The notes beneath the pieces were generated by a model. The model was not told the origin of the DNA and did not search any database. It saw only the letters and a list, made by a program, of their open reading frames with translations. Made by a program: the position numbers and the translations under genes. From Actinomycetes bacterium (GTDB taxonomy: Bacteria; Actinomycetota; Acidimicrobiia; Acidimicrobiales; JAJYXR01), in the NCBI GenBank assembly GCA_021801795.1, contig JAJYXR010000030.1:62001-126000 (forward strand): a stretch of DNA of 64,000 bases. Reading direction: 5' to 3'. Position 1 is the stretch's first letter. The number at the start of each line of letters is the position of its first letter. Shown here in pieces: positions 32,983-41,963 of the stretch.

Positions 32983-34113
32983 ATGCCGAAGGAAGGAAAC
33001 GCCGAGCCGCCGCGCGTAGGGCCGGGCGAGAAGGCAGGAGCTGGGAACGGGCCCGGCGGGCGCCCCGACACACGCCTGCCCTCCATCGAGACACGTCCCG
33101 GCACTCGTATCTCCTCTACCGTCCGTGTAATCGGACGCTCCACGCAGACCGAGTCGGCTCCCCCTGGAGCATCTACCACGCAGCAACCCACGAAGAGAAT
33201 CCTGGCCTCTACCTCGACACGCCATGCCCGTGACCTTCCTGGACGAGCTGGCGGACCGACCCGGACAGCGAACACCGGGCCTCCAGCGGCAGGTGGCCGG
33301 CGCACGACCGTGCTGCCCAGCCAGGCTGCGCGCTCGACTCATGGGGTTCCCTGGCGAAGCCCGGAGCAAGGCATCGAGCCCGGCGCACCGGGACGCAGCG
33401 GGGTAGGACTCGGAAGCGAGGAGCCTGAGCCCTCAGAACCCGAAGACGAGCAGCCGCGCGGGCTCGCTGGATCCATCCCCGGAACGCGCCGGCGCGAGCG
33501 CCAGTCCAGGGCCGCGGAGGCGAACGCGAGGCTAACTGCGACGACCGGGCTGGTGCTGCTGGTGCTTCTCTTCTGCGAGGGCGTCACCGTCCTCGCCATC
33601 ACCTCGCTCTTTCCATGGCACATAGCAATCGGCCTGGCTCTGCTGCCTCCGGTGATGCTGAAGCTCGGATCCACGCTATGGCGCTTCAGCCGCTACTACC
33701 TGGGAGACCCTGGCTACAGGAGAGCTGGGCCACCGCCGCCACTGCTTAGAGCCATAGGGCCAGTCCTATACCTGTCCACCGTGGTGCTCCTGGTGAGCGG
33801 CGTGGCCTGGTGGATCGTAGGACCCAGCGGCGACGCCACCCTCGGAACCATCCACCGGGCCAGCTTCGTCATCTGGATCATCCTTCTCGGCGTCCACGTG
33901 CTCGGCCACGTCCAGAGGGCAGCCAGGTTGGCGAGCCGGGACATGGCACCGGCAGACGCTGCCGAGAGGACCGCGGCGCTGAGGCGCCAGTGGCTCGTGG
34001 CAGGAGCCGTGGGTTCGGGATTGGTGATCGGTCTGGCTACACACGGCCTGGTGACTAGCTGGGCCGTCTGGGCCCACTACCTACCGCTGCTGAAGACCCA
34101 CGCCCGTCCCTGA
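32983..34113 (+). CDS. Membrane protein with cytochrome b-like histidines, start uncertain
   Basis: The reading frame is open from ATG 32983 (GGAG nine bases upstream) and gives 376 residues, but the first 150 or so are low-complexity (Pro, Arg, Gly, Thr) with weaker GC-rich third positions, so the true start may be GTG 33310 or later. The rest holds about five membrane helices (LTATTGLVLLVLLFCEGVTV, then IAIGLALLPPVMLKLGS, AIGPVLYLSTVVLLVSGVAW, ASFVIWIILLGVHVLGH and GLVIGLATHGLVTSWAVWAH). Histidines at WHIAIG, IHRAS, VHVLGH and THGLV could hold heme as in small cytochrome b/ferric-reductase-like proteins. No partner oxidoreductase is adjacent. It overlaps the stop of the convergent monooxygenase gene by 33 bases. 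Confidence 0.65.
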   Translation: MPKEGNAEPPRVGPGEKAGAGNGPGGRPDTRLPSIETRPGTRISSTVRVIGRSTQTESAPPGASTTQQPTKRILASTSTRHARDLPGRAGGPTRTANTGPPAAGGRRTTVLPSQAARSTHGVPWRSPEQGIEPGAPGRSGVGLGSEEPEPSEPEDEQPRGLAGSIPGTRRRERQSRAAEANARLTATTGLVLLVLLFCEGVTVLAITSLFPWHIAIGLALLPPVMLKLGSTLWRFSRYYLGDPGYRRAGPPPPLLRAIGPVLYLSTVVLLVSGVAWWIVGPSGDATLGTIHRASFVIWIILLGVHVLGHVQRAARLASRDMAPADAAERTAALRRQWLVAGAVGSGLVIGLATHGLVTSWAVWAHYLPLLKTHARP

Positions 34114-35634
34114 CCGGGGGCTGTCCGCTGTCGACGGCGAGACGAAGTCCGCCCAGCGCGGTCGCAGGGTTTCACGCCAGTAGCTGACGGTGAAGCTCGG
34201 CCAGTTGTTGGTGACCCTACCGGTGGCGGTCTTGTACCAGCTATGGCACGCGGCCACCCAGGGTGTCCTCGCCATCTGGCGCTCTGCGGAGCGGTTGAAT
34301 CGCTCCAGCGCGTCAGCTCGCACCTCCACCGACGGCCTGTCGCCCCTCAGGATCGAGGTGATGCACTGCATCACGTAGTCCACCTGGCGCTCGATCATGA
34401 AGAGGATGGAGTTGTGCACCAGGTTCGTGTTCGGACCGTAGAGGAGGAAGAGGTTCGGGAAGCGGGGAACAGCGATGCCGAGGTAGGCCTCGGCACCGTC
34501 CTTCCAGGCGACAGCCAGGTCGGTGCCGTCGGCTCCGGTGACCTTCATGGGGCCCAGGAAGCGGGTCGCCTCGAAACCTGTACCGAATATCACCACGTCA
34601 GCCTCGTGGTGAGCGTCGGCCGTGAGCAGGCCCTCGGTGTCGAAGCCGGTGATCGGGCTGGTCACCACGGTGACGTTCGGTCGGGAGAGCGCCGGGTAGT
34701 AGTCGCTTGCCAGCAGGAGACGCTTGCATCCGATCGGGTAGTCCGGCACCACCGCCGCTGGCTCCAGGCGCTCAGAGACTACCTTCCGGGTGACGACCGA
34801 CCTGTAGGCATCCGCGAGCCGACTCGCGAGCGGGCCCTGGATGAAGGTGAGCCAGGTGACCTCGTGGCGCCAGTAGGTCCACCAGCGGTACAGGCGCTCC
34901 GCCGGGGGAACCCTGCCCAGGAGGAACCTGGCCAGAGGCCCGTAGTGCCTGTCGTGCTTGGGTATCACATAGGCAGCAGAGTGCTGGAAGACTGTCAGGT
35001 GAGCCACCTGGGGGGCGATCCGGGGGACGAACTGGATGGCGCTCGCTCCGTTGCCGACGACAGCGACCCTCTTGCCGGCAAGGTCGACAGAATGGTCCCA
35101 TCTGGCCGAGTGGAAGTACACCCCCCCGAAATCGTGGAGCCCGGGGATCTGCGGTATGTGGGGACGGTTCAACTGCCCACAGGCCATTACCACTACGTCT
35201 GCCTCGTACTCCTCGCCACCGGCTGCCGAGAGTGTCCAGCGCCTGGTGACCTCGTCGAAACGCGCGGCGACGATCTCCGTGCCGAAGCGGATGCGCGACC
35301 TGAGCCCGCCCCTGTCGGCAAGCTCCTCCGCGTAGGCCAGAATCTCCGGCTGGCGGGCATAGCGACGGGTCCAGTCACGCTTCGGGGCAAAGGAGAAGGA
35401 GTAGAGATACGAGGGCACGTCGCAGCCGGCCCCCGGATAGGTGTTCTCCCGCCAGGTACCACCCACGCCGTCGTTCTTCTCGAAGATGACCACCTCGTGC
35501 AGTCCGGCACGCTCGAGCTGCAGCGCCATGCAAATGCCGCCCAGCCCGGCCCCGACTATGGCCACACGCGGTAAACCGTCGGGCGCGCCTGCCACAGCCC
35601 TGGCCAGAGAACGACGCGCTAGCTGGAACGGCAC
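34081..35634 (-). CDS. Baeyer-Villiger-type FAD/NADPH monooxygenase
   Basis: About 517 residues from GTG 35634; the frame is open to 35829 but those 65 residues look non-coding. Seen: the FAD motif VAIVGAGLGGICMALQLERA, EKNDGVGGTWRENTYPGAGCD, the BVMO-type signature FGGVYFHSARWDHSVD (consensus FxGxxxHxxxW), and the NADPH motif VAVVGNGASAIQFVP. FGTGFEATRF and LYGPNTNLVHNSIL are also standard. Such enzymes insert oxygen beside a carbonyl or oxidise heteroatoms in ketones, terpenoids or steroids. The gene is divergent from the MFS/carboxyltransferase cluster and may feed it; this is a guess from position. Confidence 0.9.
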   Translation of the reverse strand: MPFQLARRSLARAVAGAPDGLPRVAIVGAGLGGICMALQLERAGLHEVVIFEKNDGVGGTWRENTYPGAGCDVPSYLYSFSFAPKRDWTRRYARQPEILAYAEELADRGGLRSRIRFGTEIVAARFDEVTRRWTLSAAGGEEYEADVVVMACGQLNRPHIPQIPGLHDFGGVYFHSARWDHSVDLAGKRVAVVGNGASAIQFVPRIAPQVAHLTVFQHSAAYVIPKHDRHYGPLARFLLGRVPPAERLYRWWTYWRHEVTWLTFIQGPLASRLADAYRSVVTRKVVSERLEPAAVVPDYPIGCKRLLLASDYYPALSRPNVTVVTSPITGFDTEGLLTADAHHEADVVIFGTGFEATRFLGPMKVTGADGTDLAVAWKDGAEAYLGIAVPRFPNLFLLYGPNTNLVHNSILFMIERQVDYVMQCITSILRGDRPSVEVRADALERFNRSAERQMARTPWVAACHSWYKTATGRVTNNWPSFTVSYWRETLRPRWADFVSPSTADSPRSGTGVGLQQR

Positions 35635-35796
35635 ATGAACCCCCAGGAAACGAGCTGGAGAAGGAGCTGAGACCCTACCGGGTCGACGCGACCGAGATGG
35701 TCGGCGTCTGAGCCAGGTTCTTAGCACGCCCGGGCAGCCCCAGCGCAATCCCTGACGAGCAGTATGTGATGCACCGTCAGACTGCCAGGAGGTGAG

Positions 35797-35825
35797 TTGA
35801 CCACATGCTGCACAAAAGCTAACGT
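35797..35825 (+). promoter_or_regulatory. Candidate promoter of the MFS/CoA cluster
   Basis: TTGACC (35797-35802), 17-base spacer, TAACGT (35820-35825), about 54 bases before the first MFS start. The -10 element is weak. A palindrome AAGAATTCTT (35838-35847) lies just downstream and could be an operator. A five-codon reading frame (ATG at 35804 to TAA) preceded by GGAGG sits across the spacer. Confidence 0.35.
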
Positions 35826-35878
35826 CCACGTAAAGGTAAGAATTCTTGGGATGGCGGTCAGGCGAACGGGAGGTCCAG

Positions 35879-37753
35879 ATGACAGCACCACCCCCGGCCG
35901 AGCGCTCGGCGACCCACGACGACCGCTACAAGTGGATCGCCCTGTCGAACACCACCCTCGGCATATTGATGGCCTTCATAAACCAGTCGATCATCCTGAT
36001 CGCGCTGCCGGACATCTTCCGGGGGATACACCTGAACCCGCTGGTGCCTGCGAACACCGGTTACCTGCTCTGGATGCTCATGGGTTTCATGGTGGTGACC
36101 GCCGTGCTGGTGGTGAGCCTCGGGCGTATCGGCGACATGTTCGGCCGGGTGAAGATGTATAACCTCGGCTTCGCCGTCTTCACCCTCTTCTCCATCCTTC
36201 TCTCCATAACCTGGATGCACGGACAGTCGGCTGCTCTCTACCTGATCCTCATGCGGGTCGGCCAGGGGGTCGGGGCAGCATTCCTGATGGCTAACTCCAG
36301 CGCGATCATCACCGACGCGTTCCCCTCCCATCAGAGGGGTCTCGCGCTCGGGGTGAACATGGTCGCTGGCATCGCGGGCTCGTTCATCGGCCTCGTACTC
36401 GGCGGCGTGCTGGCTCCGGTGCAGTGGCAGCTCGTCTTCCTGGTGTCGATACCAATAGGGCTCTTCGGCACCGTCTGGGCCTACCTGAAGCTACGCGACC
36501 AGGCAGTGCGAACCCCGGCCAGGATCGACTGGTGGGGAAACCTCACCTTCGCGCTCGGCCTCGTGGCCATCCTGGTGGGGATCACCTATGGGATCATGCC
36601 CTACGGCACCCATACGATGGGCTGGACCAACCCAAAGGTCCTAGGAGCCGTCGCCCTGGGCGTGGTGCTTCTGGTCACCTTCTTCGTGATCGAGACGAAG
36701 GTGAAGAACCCCATGTTCCGCCTGCCGCTGTTCAGGATACGGGCCTTCGCTGCAGGAAACCTCGCTGGCTTCCTCGCGGCCCTCGGGCGCGGGGGGATGA
36801 TGTTCATCCTCATCATCTGGCTCCAGGGCATCTGGCTCCCCCAGCACGGCTACAGCTTCTCCTCGACGCCGCTCTGGGCGGGGATCTACATGCTCCCGAT
36901 GACGGCGGGATTCCTCGTCGCAGGTCCCCTGTCTGGGATCCTCTCCGACCGCTACGGGGCACGGCCTTTCGCCACGGGAGGCATGGTGGTGGCAGCAGCC
37001 AGCTTCATCCTGCTCGGAGTCCTGCCAGTGGACTTCGGCTACGTGTGGTTCGCGCTGCTGCTGGTTCTGAACGGCCTTGGCATGGGCATCTTCGCCTCGC
37101 CGAACCAGGCCGGGGTCATGAACAGCCTGCCACCTGACCAGCGCGGCTCGGGTGCGGGCATGGTGAACACCGCCCAGAGCTCCGCGATGGTCCTGTCCAT
37201 CGGCGTCTTCTTCACCCTCATCATCGTCGGGCTCGCTTCGAGCCTCCCACGGGTGCTGCTGCACGGTCTCGTGTCCCAGGGTGTCCCCCTGGCAGCCGCC
37301 ACCAAGGTCTCCCACCTGCCTCCCGTCGGCAGCCTCTTCGCCGCCTTCCTCGGCTACGACCCTGTCCAGACCCTCCTCGGTCCCCATGTGCTCGCGCACC
37401 TGCCCCACGCACGCGCCGCATACCTGACCGGACGCAGCTTCTTCCCACGCCTCATCAGCGCACCCTTCGGCACGGGACTGCGTGAAGCCTTCGCCTTCGC
37501 CGCAGGCGCATGCCTGGTAGCCGCTGGCGCGTCTTGGCTGCGTGGGAAGAAGTACATCCACGGCGAGCACGCCATCCCAGCCACCAGCGATGCCGGGGAC
37601 AGGGGTCCTCTGGAAGCGGGCCGATCCGCTGTTGGCGCCGGCGGTCACCCCGGTGCGCTCGAGCCAGGTCGAACGGAAGCGCCGGAGCCATGCACGCCAG
37701 ATCCGGCGCTGGCCGCTGCCAGACCCGAGGGTACCGCCACCTCCGAGGCATGA
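35879..37753 (+). CDS. DHA2-family MFS transporter, first paralog
   Basis: 624 residues from ATG 35879, with GGGAGG five bases upstream. About fourteen membrane helices as in EmrB/QacA-type drug:H+ antiporters. Seen: DDRYKWIALSNTTLGILMAF at the start, LPDIFRGIHLNPL, VVSLGRIGDMFGRVKMYNLG (motif A), LMRVGQGVGAAFLMANSSAI (motif C-like) and GILSDRYGARPFATGGM. The C-terminal 70 residues are soluble and Pro/Ala rich. The stop overlaps the start of the next gene (ATGA), so both are made together. Given the downstream acyl-CoA enzymes, import or export of an organic acid is as likely as drug efflux. Confidence 0.9.
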   Translation: MTAPPPAERSATHDDRYKWIALSNTTLGILMAFINQSIILIALPDIFRGIHLNPLVPANTGYLLWMLMGFMVVTAVLVVSLGRIGDMFGRVKMYNLGFAVFTLFSILLSITWMHGQSAALYLILMRVGQGVGAAFLMANSSAIITDAFPSHQRGLALGVNMVAGIAGSFIGLVLGGVLAPVQWQLVFLVSIPIGLFGTVWAYLKLRDQAVRTPARIDWWGNLTFALGLVAILVGITYGIMPYGTHTMGWTNPKVLGAVALGVVLLVTFFVIETKVKNPMFRLPLFRIRAFAAGNLAGFLAALGRGGMMFILIIWLQGIWLPQHGYSFSSTPLWAGIYMLPMTAGFLVAGPLSGILSDRYGARPFATGGMVVAAASFILLGVLPVDFGYVWFALLLVLNGLGMGIFASPNQAGVMNSLPPDQRGSGAGMVNTAQSSAMVLSIGVFFTLIIVGLASSLPRVLLHGLVSQGVPLAAATKVSHLPPVGSLFAAFLGYDPVQTLLGPHVLAHLPHARAAYLTGRSFFPRLISAPFGTGLREAFAFAAGACLVAAGASWLRGKKYIHGEHAIPATSDAGDRGPLEAGRSAVGAGGHPGALEPGRTEAPEPCTPDPALAAARPEGTATSEA

Positions 37754-39594
37754 GCGACAGAGCAGGCCTGCAGGGCTCCGACAGGGACCGCAGAGCGGGC
37801 CACCCGGATCGCTACAAGTGGATCGCTCTCACGAACACCACGGTGGGGATGGTCATGGCCACCATCGACTCCACCATCATGCTCATCGCGCTGCCGGACA
37901 TCTTCCGGGGGATACACCTGGACCCGCTGAAACCGGGCAACAGCTTCTACCTGCTCTGGATGATCCTCAGCTTCCTCGTCGTGAGCAGCGTGCTGGTGGT
38001 CAGCCTCGGTCGTCTGGGCGACATATACGGCAGGGTGAGGATGTACAACCTGGGCTTCCTCATCTACACCATCGCGTCCCTGCTGCTCGCCGTCACCTGG
38101 ATGACCGGTGCATCTGGCGCCACATACCTGGTGCTCATGCGCGTGGTCCAGGGCGTCGGAGCTGCCTTCCTCATCGCGAACTCCGCGGCCATACTCACCG
38201 ACGCGTTCCCCCCCGACCAACGGGGTCTGGCACTGGGCATAAACAACGTCGCCGGCATCAGCGGATCCTTCATCGGCCTCATCCTCGGAGGAGTGCTCGG
38301 CCCGATCGACTGGAGGCTGGTCTTCCTCGTCTCCGTGCCATTCGGGGTCATCGGCACGATCTGGGCCTACGTGAAGCTCGAGGAGCACGGCACACGACGT
38401 CCTGCCCCGATCGACTGGTGGGGGAACCTGGCCTTCGCGCTCGGCCTCATATCGCTGATGATCGGCATCACCTACGGGATCGAGCCCTACCGGTCCGAGA
38501 CCATGGGCTGGACGAGCCCCACGGTGCTGGCCGAGCTCGGAGCCGGCGTGGTGCTGCTCGCCATATTCGGGTGGATAGAGACCAAGGTGGACAACCCGAT
38601 GTTCCGCCTTCCGCTGTTCCGGATCAGAGCCTTCAGTGCAGGGGTGATGTCCAGTTTCCTGGCTGCCATCGGGCGAGGTGGGCTCATGTTCATGCTGATC
38701 ATCTGGCTCCAGGGGATATGGCTCCCCGAACACGGCTACAGCTTCGCCTCGACGCCGCTCTGGGCCGGGATCTTCATGCTGCCGCTCACCTTCGGATTCC
38801 TGCTGGCCGGCCCTACCTCGGGTATCCTCTCCGATCGCTACGGCTCCCGTCCCTTCGCCAGCGGCGGGATGCTCATGGCAGCCCTCACCTTCGGCCTCCT
38901 GGAGCTCCTGCCGATCGACTTTCCCTACCCGGCCTTCGCGGTGATCCTGTTCGTGAACGGCCTCGCGATGGGGGCATTCGCCTCTCCTAACCGCGCGGGG
39001 GTGATGAACAGCCTCCCACCGGAACATCGCGGAGCAGGGAGCGGCATGAACTCCACCTTCCAGAACTCCGCTCAGGTGCTCTCGATCGGCATCTTCTTCA
39101 CCCTCGTGATCATCGGCCTCTCCTCTACCCTTCCCTCGCACCTCACTGCCGGGCTCATCCGCGAAGGGGTCCCACGGGCAGCGGCCATACGGGCCGGTGA
39201 CCTTCCTCCGGTCTCCACCCTCTTCGCCGCCTTCCTCGGCTACAACCCTCTCCAGCACCTCCTCGGCTCCACGGTGCTCGCACACCTGCCCCAGGCGAAG
39301 CTGGCGGTGCTCGAGGGCAGGGGATTCTTCCCCAGGCTCATCGCCATCCCATTCCGCGGCGGCCTGCACGAGGCCTTCGACTTCGCAGTCGCAGCCTGCC
39401 TGATCGCTGCAGCAGCCTCCTGGTCCCGAGGCAAACGCTTCGTCTACGGCACTGCTCGGGCCGATGACGCCGACGACGCCGACGACGCCGACGACGGCGA
39501 CGACGGCGCTCCTGGGGAGCAAGCGGTTCCGTCACGAGCCACCAGCGCCGCGCCAGTCCCCCCAGACAGCACCTCGCGAGACGCGCGAGCATAG
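37750..39594 (+). CDS. DHA2-family MFS transporter, second paralog
   Basis: 614 residues, start ATG 37750 overlapping the TGA of the first transporter by four bases. Sequence follows the first paralog closely (DRYKWIALTNTTVGMVMATI, LPDIFRGIHLDPL, VVSLGRLGDIYGRVRMYNLG, GILSDRYGSRPFASGGM), so the pair arose by tandem duplication. It may form a heterodimer or divide substrates. The C-terminus has a run of Asp-Asp-Ala from four GCCGACGAC repeats (about 39466-39500). The next gene starts five bases after the stop. Confidence 0.9.
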   Translation: MSDRAGLQGSDRDRRAGHPDRYKWIALTNTTVGMVMATIDSTIMLIALPDIFRGIHLDPLKPGNSFYLLWMILSFLVVSSVLVVSLGRLGDIYGRVRMYNLGFLIYTIASLLLAVTWMTGASGATYLVLMRVVQGVGAAFLIANSAAILTDAFPPDQRGLALGINNVAGISGSFIGLILGGVLGPIDWRLVFLVSVPFGVIGTIWAYVKLEEHGTRRPAPIDWWGNLAFALGLISLMIGITYGIEPYRSETMGWTSPTVLAELGAGVVLLAIFGWIETKVDNPMFRLPLFRIRAFSAGVMSSFLAAIGRGGLMFMLIIWLQGIWLPEHGYSFASTPLWAGIFMLPLTFGFLLAGPTSGILSDRYGSRPFASGGMLMAALTFGLLELLPIDFPYPAFAVILFVNGLAMGAFASPNRAGVMNSLPPEHRGAGSGMNSTFQNSAQVLSIGIFFTLVIIGLSSTLPSHLTAGLIREGVPRAAAIRAGDLPPVSTLFAAFLGYNPLQHLLGSTVLAHLPQAKLAVLEGRGFFPRLIAIPFRGGLHEAFDFAVAACLIAAAASWSRGKRFVYGTARADDADDADDADDGDDGAPGEQAVPSRATSAAPVPPDSTSRDARA

Positions 39595-39598
39595 GTGC

Positions 39599-41146
39599 GT
39601 GGAAGACCGCACCGACCCCGATGAGCGCGTCGAAGCCCAGCGCGCGCGAGCGCGCGCTGGGGGCACGCCGGAGCGGAAGGCTGAGCTCACCTCCAGGGGC
39701 AAGGGACTTGCCCGTGACCGCCTGGCAGCGTTGCTCGATCCGGGATTCGTCATAGAGGACTGGCTACTGGCCCGCCACGACACTCCCGGGCTTCCCGCCG
39801 ACGGCGTGGCCACCGTCGTCGGCAAGATAGCCGGTCGGGACGTCTGCGTGATGGCCAACGACATGTCCGTGAAGGCCGGCACCTGGGGAGTGAAGACCGT
39901 CGAGAAGATCCAGCGCATCCAGCAGGTCGCGCTCGATTACCGCATCCCCATCGTCTACCTCGTGGATTCTGGCGGAGCCAGGATCGACGAGCAGTACGGG
40001 ATGTTCCTGGACAGACGCCATTCGGGGAGGATCTTCTGGAACATGGCACGTATGAATGGGGTGGTCCCCCAGGTCTGCGTGAACTTCGGACCCTCCCCTG
40101 CCGGCGCTGCCTACCTGCCCGCATTCTGCGACTTCGTGGCGATGATCGAAGGGCAGACCAGTGTCTACCTGGGCTCGCCCCGCCAGGCCGAGGCGGCTAC
40201 GGGGGAGAAGGTCGACCACGAGGAGATGGGTGGTGCCCGTATGCACTGCACGGTGAGCGGGCTCGGGGACATGCTGGTCTCCAGTGAGACCGAAGCCCTC
40301 GACGCGGTGAGGTCCTTCCTCTCCTACCTGCCCCAGAGCTGGGAGGGGACCCCACCGGATGCAGCCCCCAGGCCTGCCGCAGGCCGGGAGCCGATCTCCG
40401 AGATAGTCCCCGACGATCAGCGCAAGCCTTTCGACATGCGCCTCGTGATCGAAGCCATCGTCGACGAAGGCAGTTTCTTCGAGATCAAGCGTGAGTTCGC
40501 GGCAGAGATCCTCACGGGACTGGCTCGCATAGAGGGCATGCCCCTGGGCGTGGTAGCGAACCAGTCCGCGGTGCGAGGTGGCATCCTCACCCAGAACTCG
40601 GCCGAGAAGGCCGCCCAGTTCATCTCCACCTGCACCGCCTACGCCCTGCCCCTGGTGTTCCTCATGGACGTGCCTGGGTTCATGATCGGCAGCACCTACG
40701 AGAGGGCTGCGATCATCCGGCGTGGCCAGAAGATGCTCCAGGCCGTGGCAGAGGCAGTTCAGCCCCGCATCTGCGTCATCGTGAGGAAGGGCTACGGGGC
40801 AGGATACATGGCCATGTCTGGAGCGACCTTCCAGCCGGACTGCACCATCGCGCTCCCCCAGGCCAAGCTCGGTCTCATGGGCCCAGAGGCTGCCATACAG
40901 GCCATCTACGGGAGGAAGATCGAGGAGCTGGACCCCGACGAGCGGGCCGGCTTCGTAGCGTCGAAGCGTGACGAGTACGAACGCGACATCGGGGTATGGG
41001 GCCCGGCCGCGGAGATGTTCGTCGACGACATCGTCCCCGGCCACGAGCTCCGGAGCCAGCTGGCCCGCAGGCTCGCCCTGTACCGCTCCTCTCCTGCCAG
41101 ACCCAAGGTGCTCATAGAGCGCCGCAGCCATGTGATGCGCGGATGA
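39599..41146 (+). CDS. Acyl-CoA carboxyltransferase subunit, second system
   Basis: 515 residues from GTG 39599. Two crotonase-like halves: VYLVDSGGARIDEQYGMFLD, VNFGPSPAGAAYLPAFCDF, MGGARMHCTVSGLGDML, then ANQSAVRGGILTQNSAEKAA, LMDVPGFMIGSTYERAAI, VRKGYGAGYMAMSGATFQPD and LPQAKLGLMGPEAAIQAIYG. This matches biotin-dependent carboxyltransferases but differs from the subunit at 13011, for example in the SPAGAAYLPA loop. No biotin carboxylase is adjacent; a stand-alone 73-residue biotinyl domain converges 3 kb downstream, and the alpha subunit at 14617 could also serve. Substrate unknown. It lies in a tight operon with transporters, a hydratase, a CoA transferase and a lyase. Confidence 0.88.
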   Translation: MEDRTDPDERVEAQRARARAGGTPERKAELTSRGKGLARDRLAALLDPGFVIEDWLLARHDTPGLPADGVATVVGKIAGRDVCVMANDMSVKAGTWGVKTVEKIQRIQQVALDYRIPIVYLVDSGGARIDEQYGMFLDRRHSGRIFWNMARMNGVVPQVCVNFGPSPAGAAYLPAFCDFVAMIEGQTSVYLGSPRQAEAATGEKVDHEEMGGARMHCTVSGLGDMLVSSETEALDAVRSFLSYLPQSWEGTPPDAAPRPAAGREPISEIVPDDQRKPFDMRLVIEAIVDEGSFFEIKREFAAEILTGLARIEGMPLGVVANQSAVRGGILTQNSAEKAAQFISTCTAYALPLVFLMDVPGFMIGSTYERAAIIRRGQKMLQAVAEAVQPRICVIVRKGYGAGYMAMSGATFQPDCTIALPQAKLGLMGPEAAIQAIYGRKIEELDPDERAGFVASKRDEYERDIGVWGPAAEMFVDDIVPGHELRSQLARRLALYRSSPARPKVLIERRSHVMRG

Positions 41147-41156
41147 GGACGCCTGC

Positions 41157-41963
41157 GTGCCTGCCCGGGCTGCTCGATCCGAAGGGTCGACCAGGAGGGT
41201 GAACGCGCCCGTCGACTACAGGATCGAAGGTTCGGTCGCGGTGATAACGATGAACGATCCAGACCGGCGCAATGCCCTTTCCCAGCCCATGCGCTCCGGA
41301 CTCCGCCAGGCATTCGAGCGCTTCGCCGCGGATGGGGAGGCTCTCGTGGGCATCCTGACCGGCGCTGGTGAACGAGCATTCTGCGCCGGCGGCGACCTAG
41401 CGGAGATGTCGGAGCACCAGTACAGGGCTCCCGGACCTGACCACGTCGCCATCATCGGAAGGAACATCGAGACCGACAAGGTCCTGGTGGCCGCAGTGAA
41501 CGGCCTCGCCCTGGGCGGCGGCTTCATGATGGCCCAGATGGCCGACCTGGTGGTGGCCGCGCAGCACGCTGTCTTCGGCATGCCAGAGGCGCGCTGGGGG
41601 CGCGGCGCGCCCTGGTCGGTTCCGCTCGCCCACATGGTCCCCCAGCGGATATGGATGGAGCTGGCTGTGCTCGGCCAGCCGATATCCGCCCAACGGGCCT
41701 ACGAGGTGGGTCTCGTGAACAGGGTGGTCACCTCAGATCAGCTCATGGACACCGCCATGGACATGGCACGCACGGTGGCCGCGAATGCCCCGCTCACGGT
41801 GAGGGCTTCCAGGCGCATGATCCGCCTGGCCGGCGACCTCGGGCTGAGCGAGGCCTGGGACGCCGCCGACGAGCTGTTCGTGGAAGTCTACGAGAGCGAG
41901 GACGCCCAGGAGGGTCCCAGGTCCTTCGTGGAGAAGCGGCCCGCGCACTGGAAGGGCCGATGA
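41157..41963 (+). CDS. Enoyl-CoA hydratase/isomerase family protein
   Basis: 268 residues, GTG 41157 preceded by GAGGA seven bases upstream (a GTG at 41199 is nearer the conserved start). Crotonase fold: ILTGAGERAFCAGGDLAEMS forms the first oxyanion-hole strand and NGLALGGGFMMAQMADLVVA the second, with EARWGRGAPWSVPLAHMVPQ following. The catalytic Glu position of hydratases reads FGMPEARWG. The enzyme may hydrate, isomerise or cleave an unsaturated acyl-CoA made by the neighbouring enzymes. Its stop overlaps the CoA-transferase start (ATGA). Confidence 0.88.
   Translation: MPARAARSEGSTRRVNAPVDYRIEGSVAVITMNDPDRRNALSQPMRSGLRQAFERFAADGEALVGILTGAGERAFCAGGDLAEMSEHQYRAPGPDHVAIIGRNIETDKVLVAAVNGLALGGGFMMAQMADLVVAAQHAVFGMPEARWGRGAPWSVPLAHMVPQRIWMELAVLGQPISAQRAYEVGLVNRVVTSDQLMDTAMDMARTVAANAPLTVRASRRMIRLAGDLGLSEAWDAADELFVEVYESEDAQEGPRSFVEKRPAHWKGR

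Noticed and set aside
32820-33310. Opposing open frames on both strands (for example 32943-33305 minus)
   Set aside because: Third-position GC is about 63-65% in sampled stretches of both, clearly below neighbouring genes, and no motif is seen; treated as low-coding sequence, with only the plus-strand membrane gene kept.
34243-35574. A 443-codon open frame opposite the flavin monooxygenase
   Set aside because: The opposite strand carries complete FAD and NADPH motifs; this frame has none and a Val/Gly/Glu-biased shadow composition.
37645-39522. A 625-codon open frame on the minus strand opposite the second MFS gene
   Set aside because: It mirrors a clear membrane transporter in another frame, is extremely rich in His, Glu, Asp and Gly and has no recognisable motif; long shadow frames are expected at this GC content.
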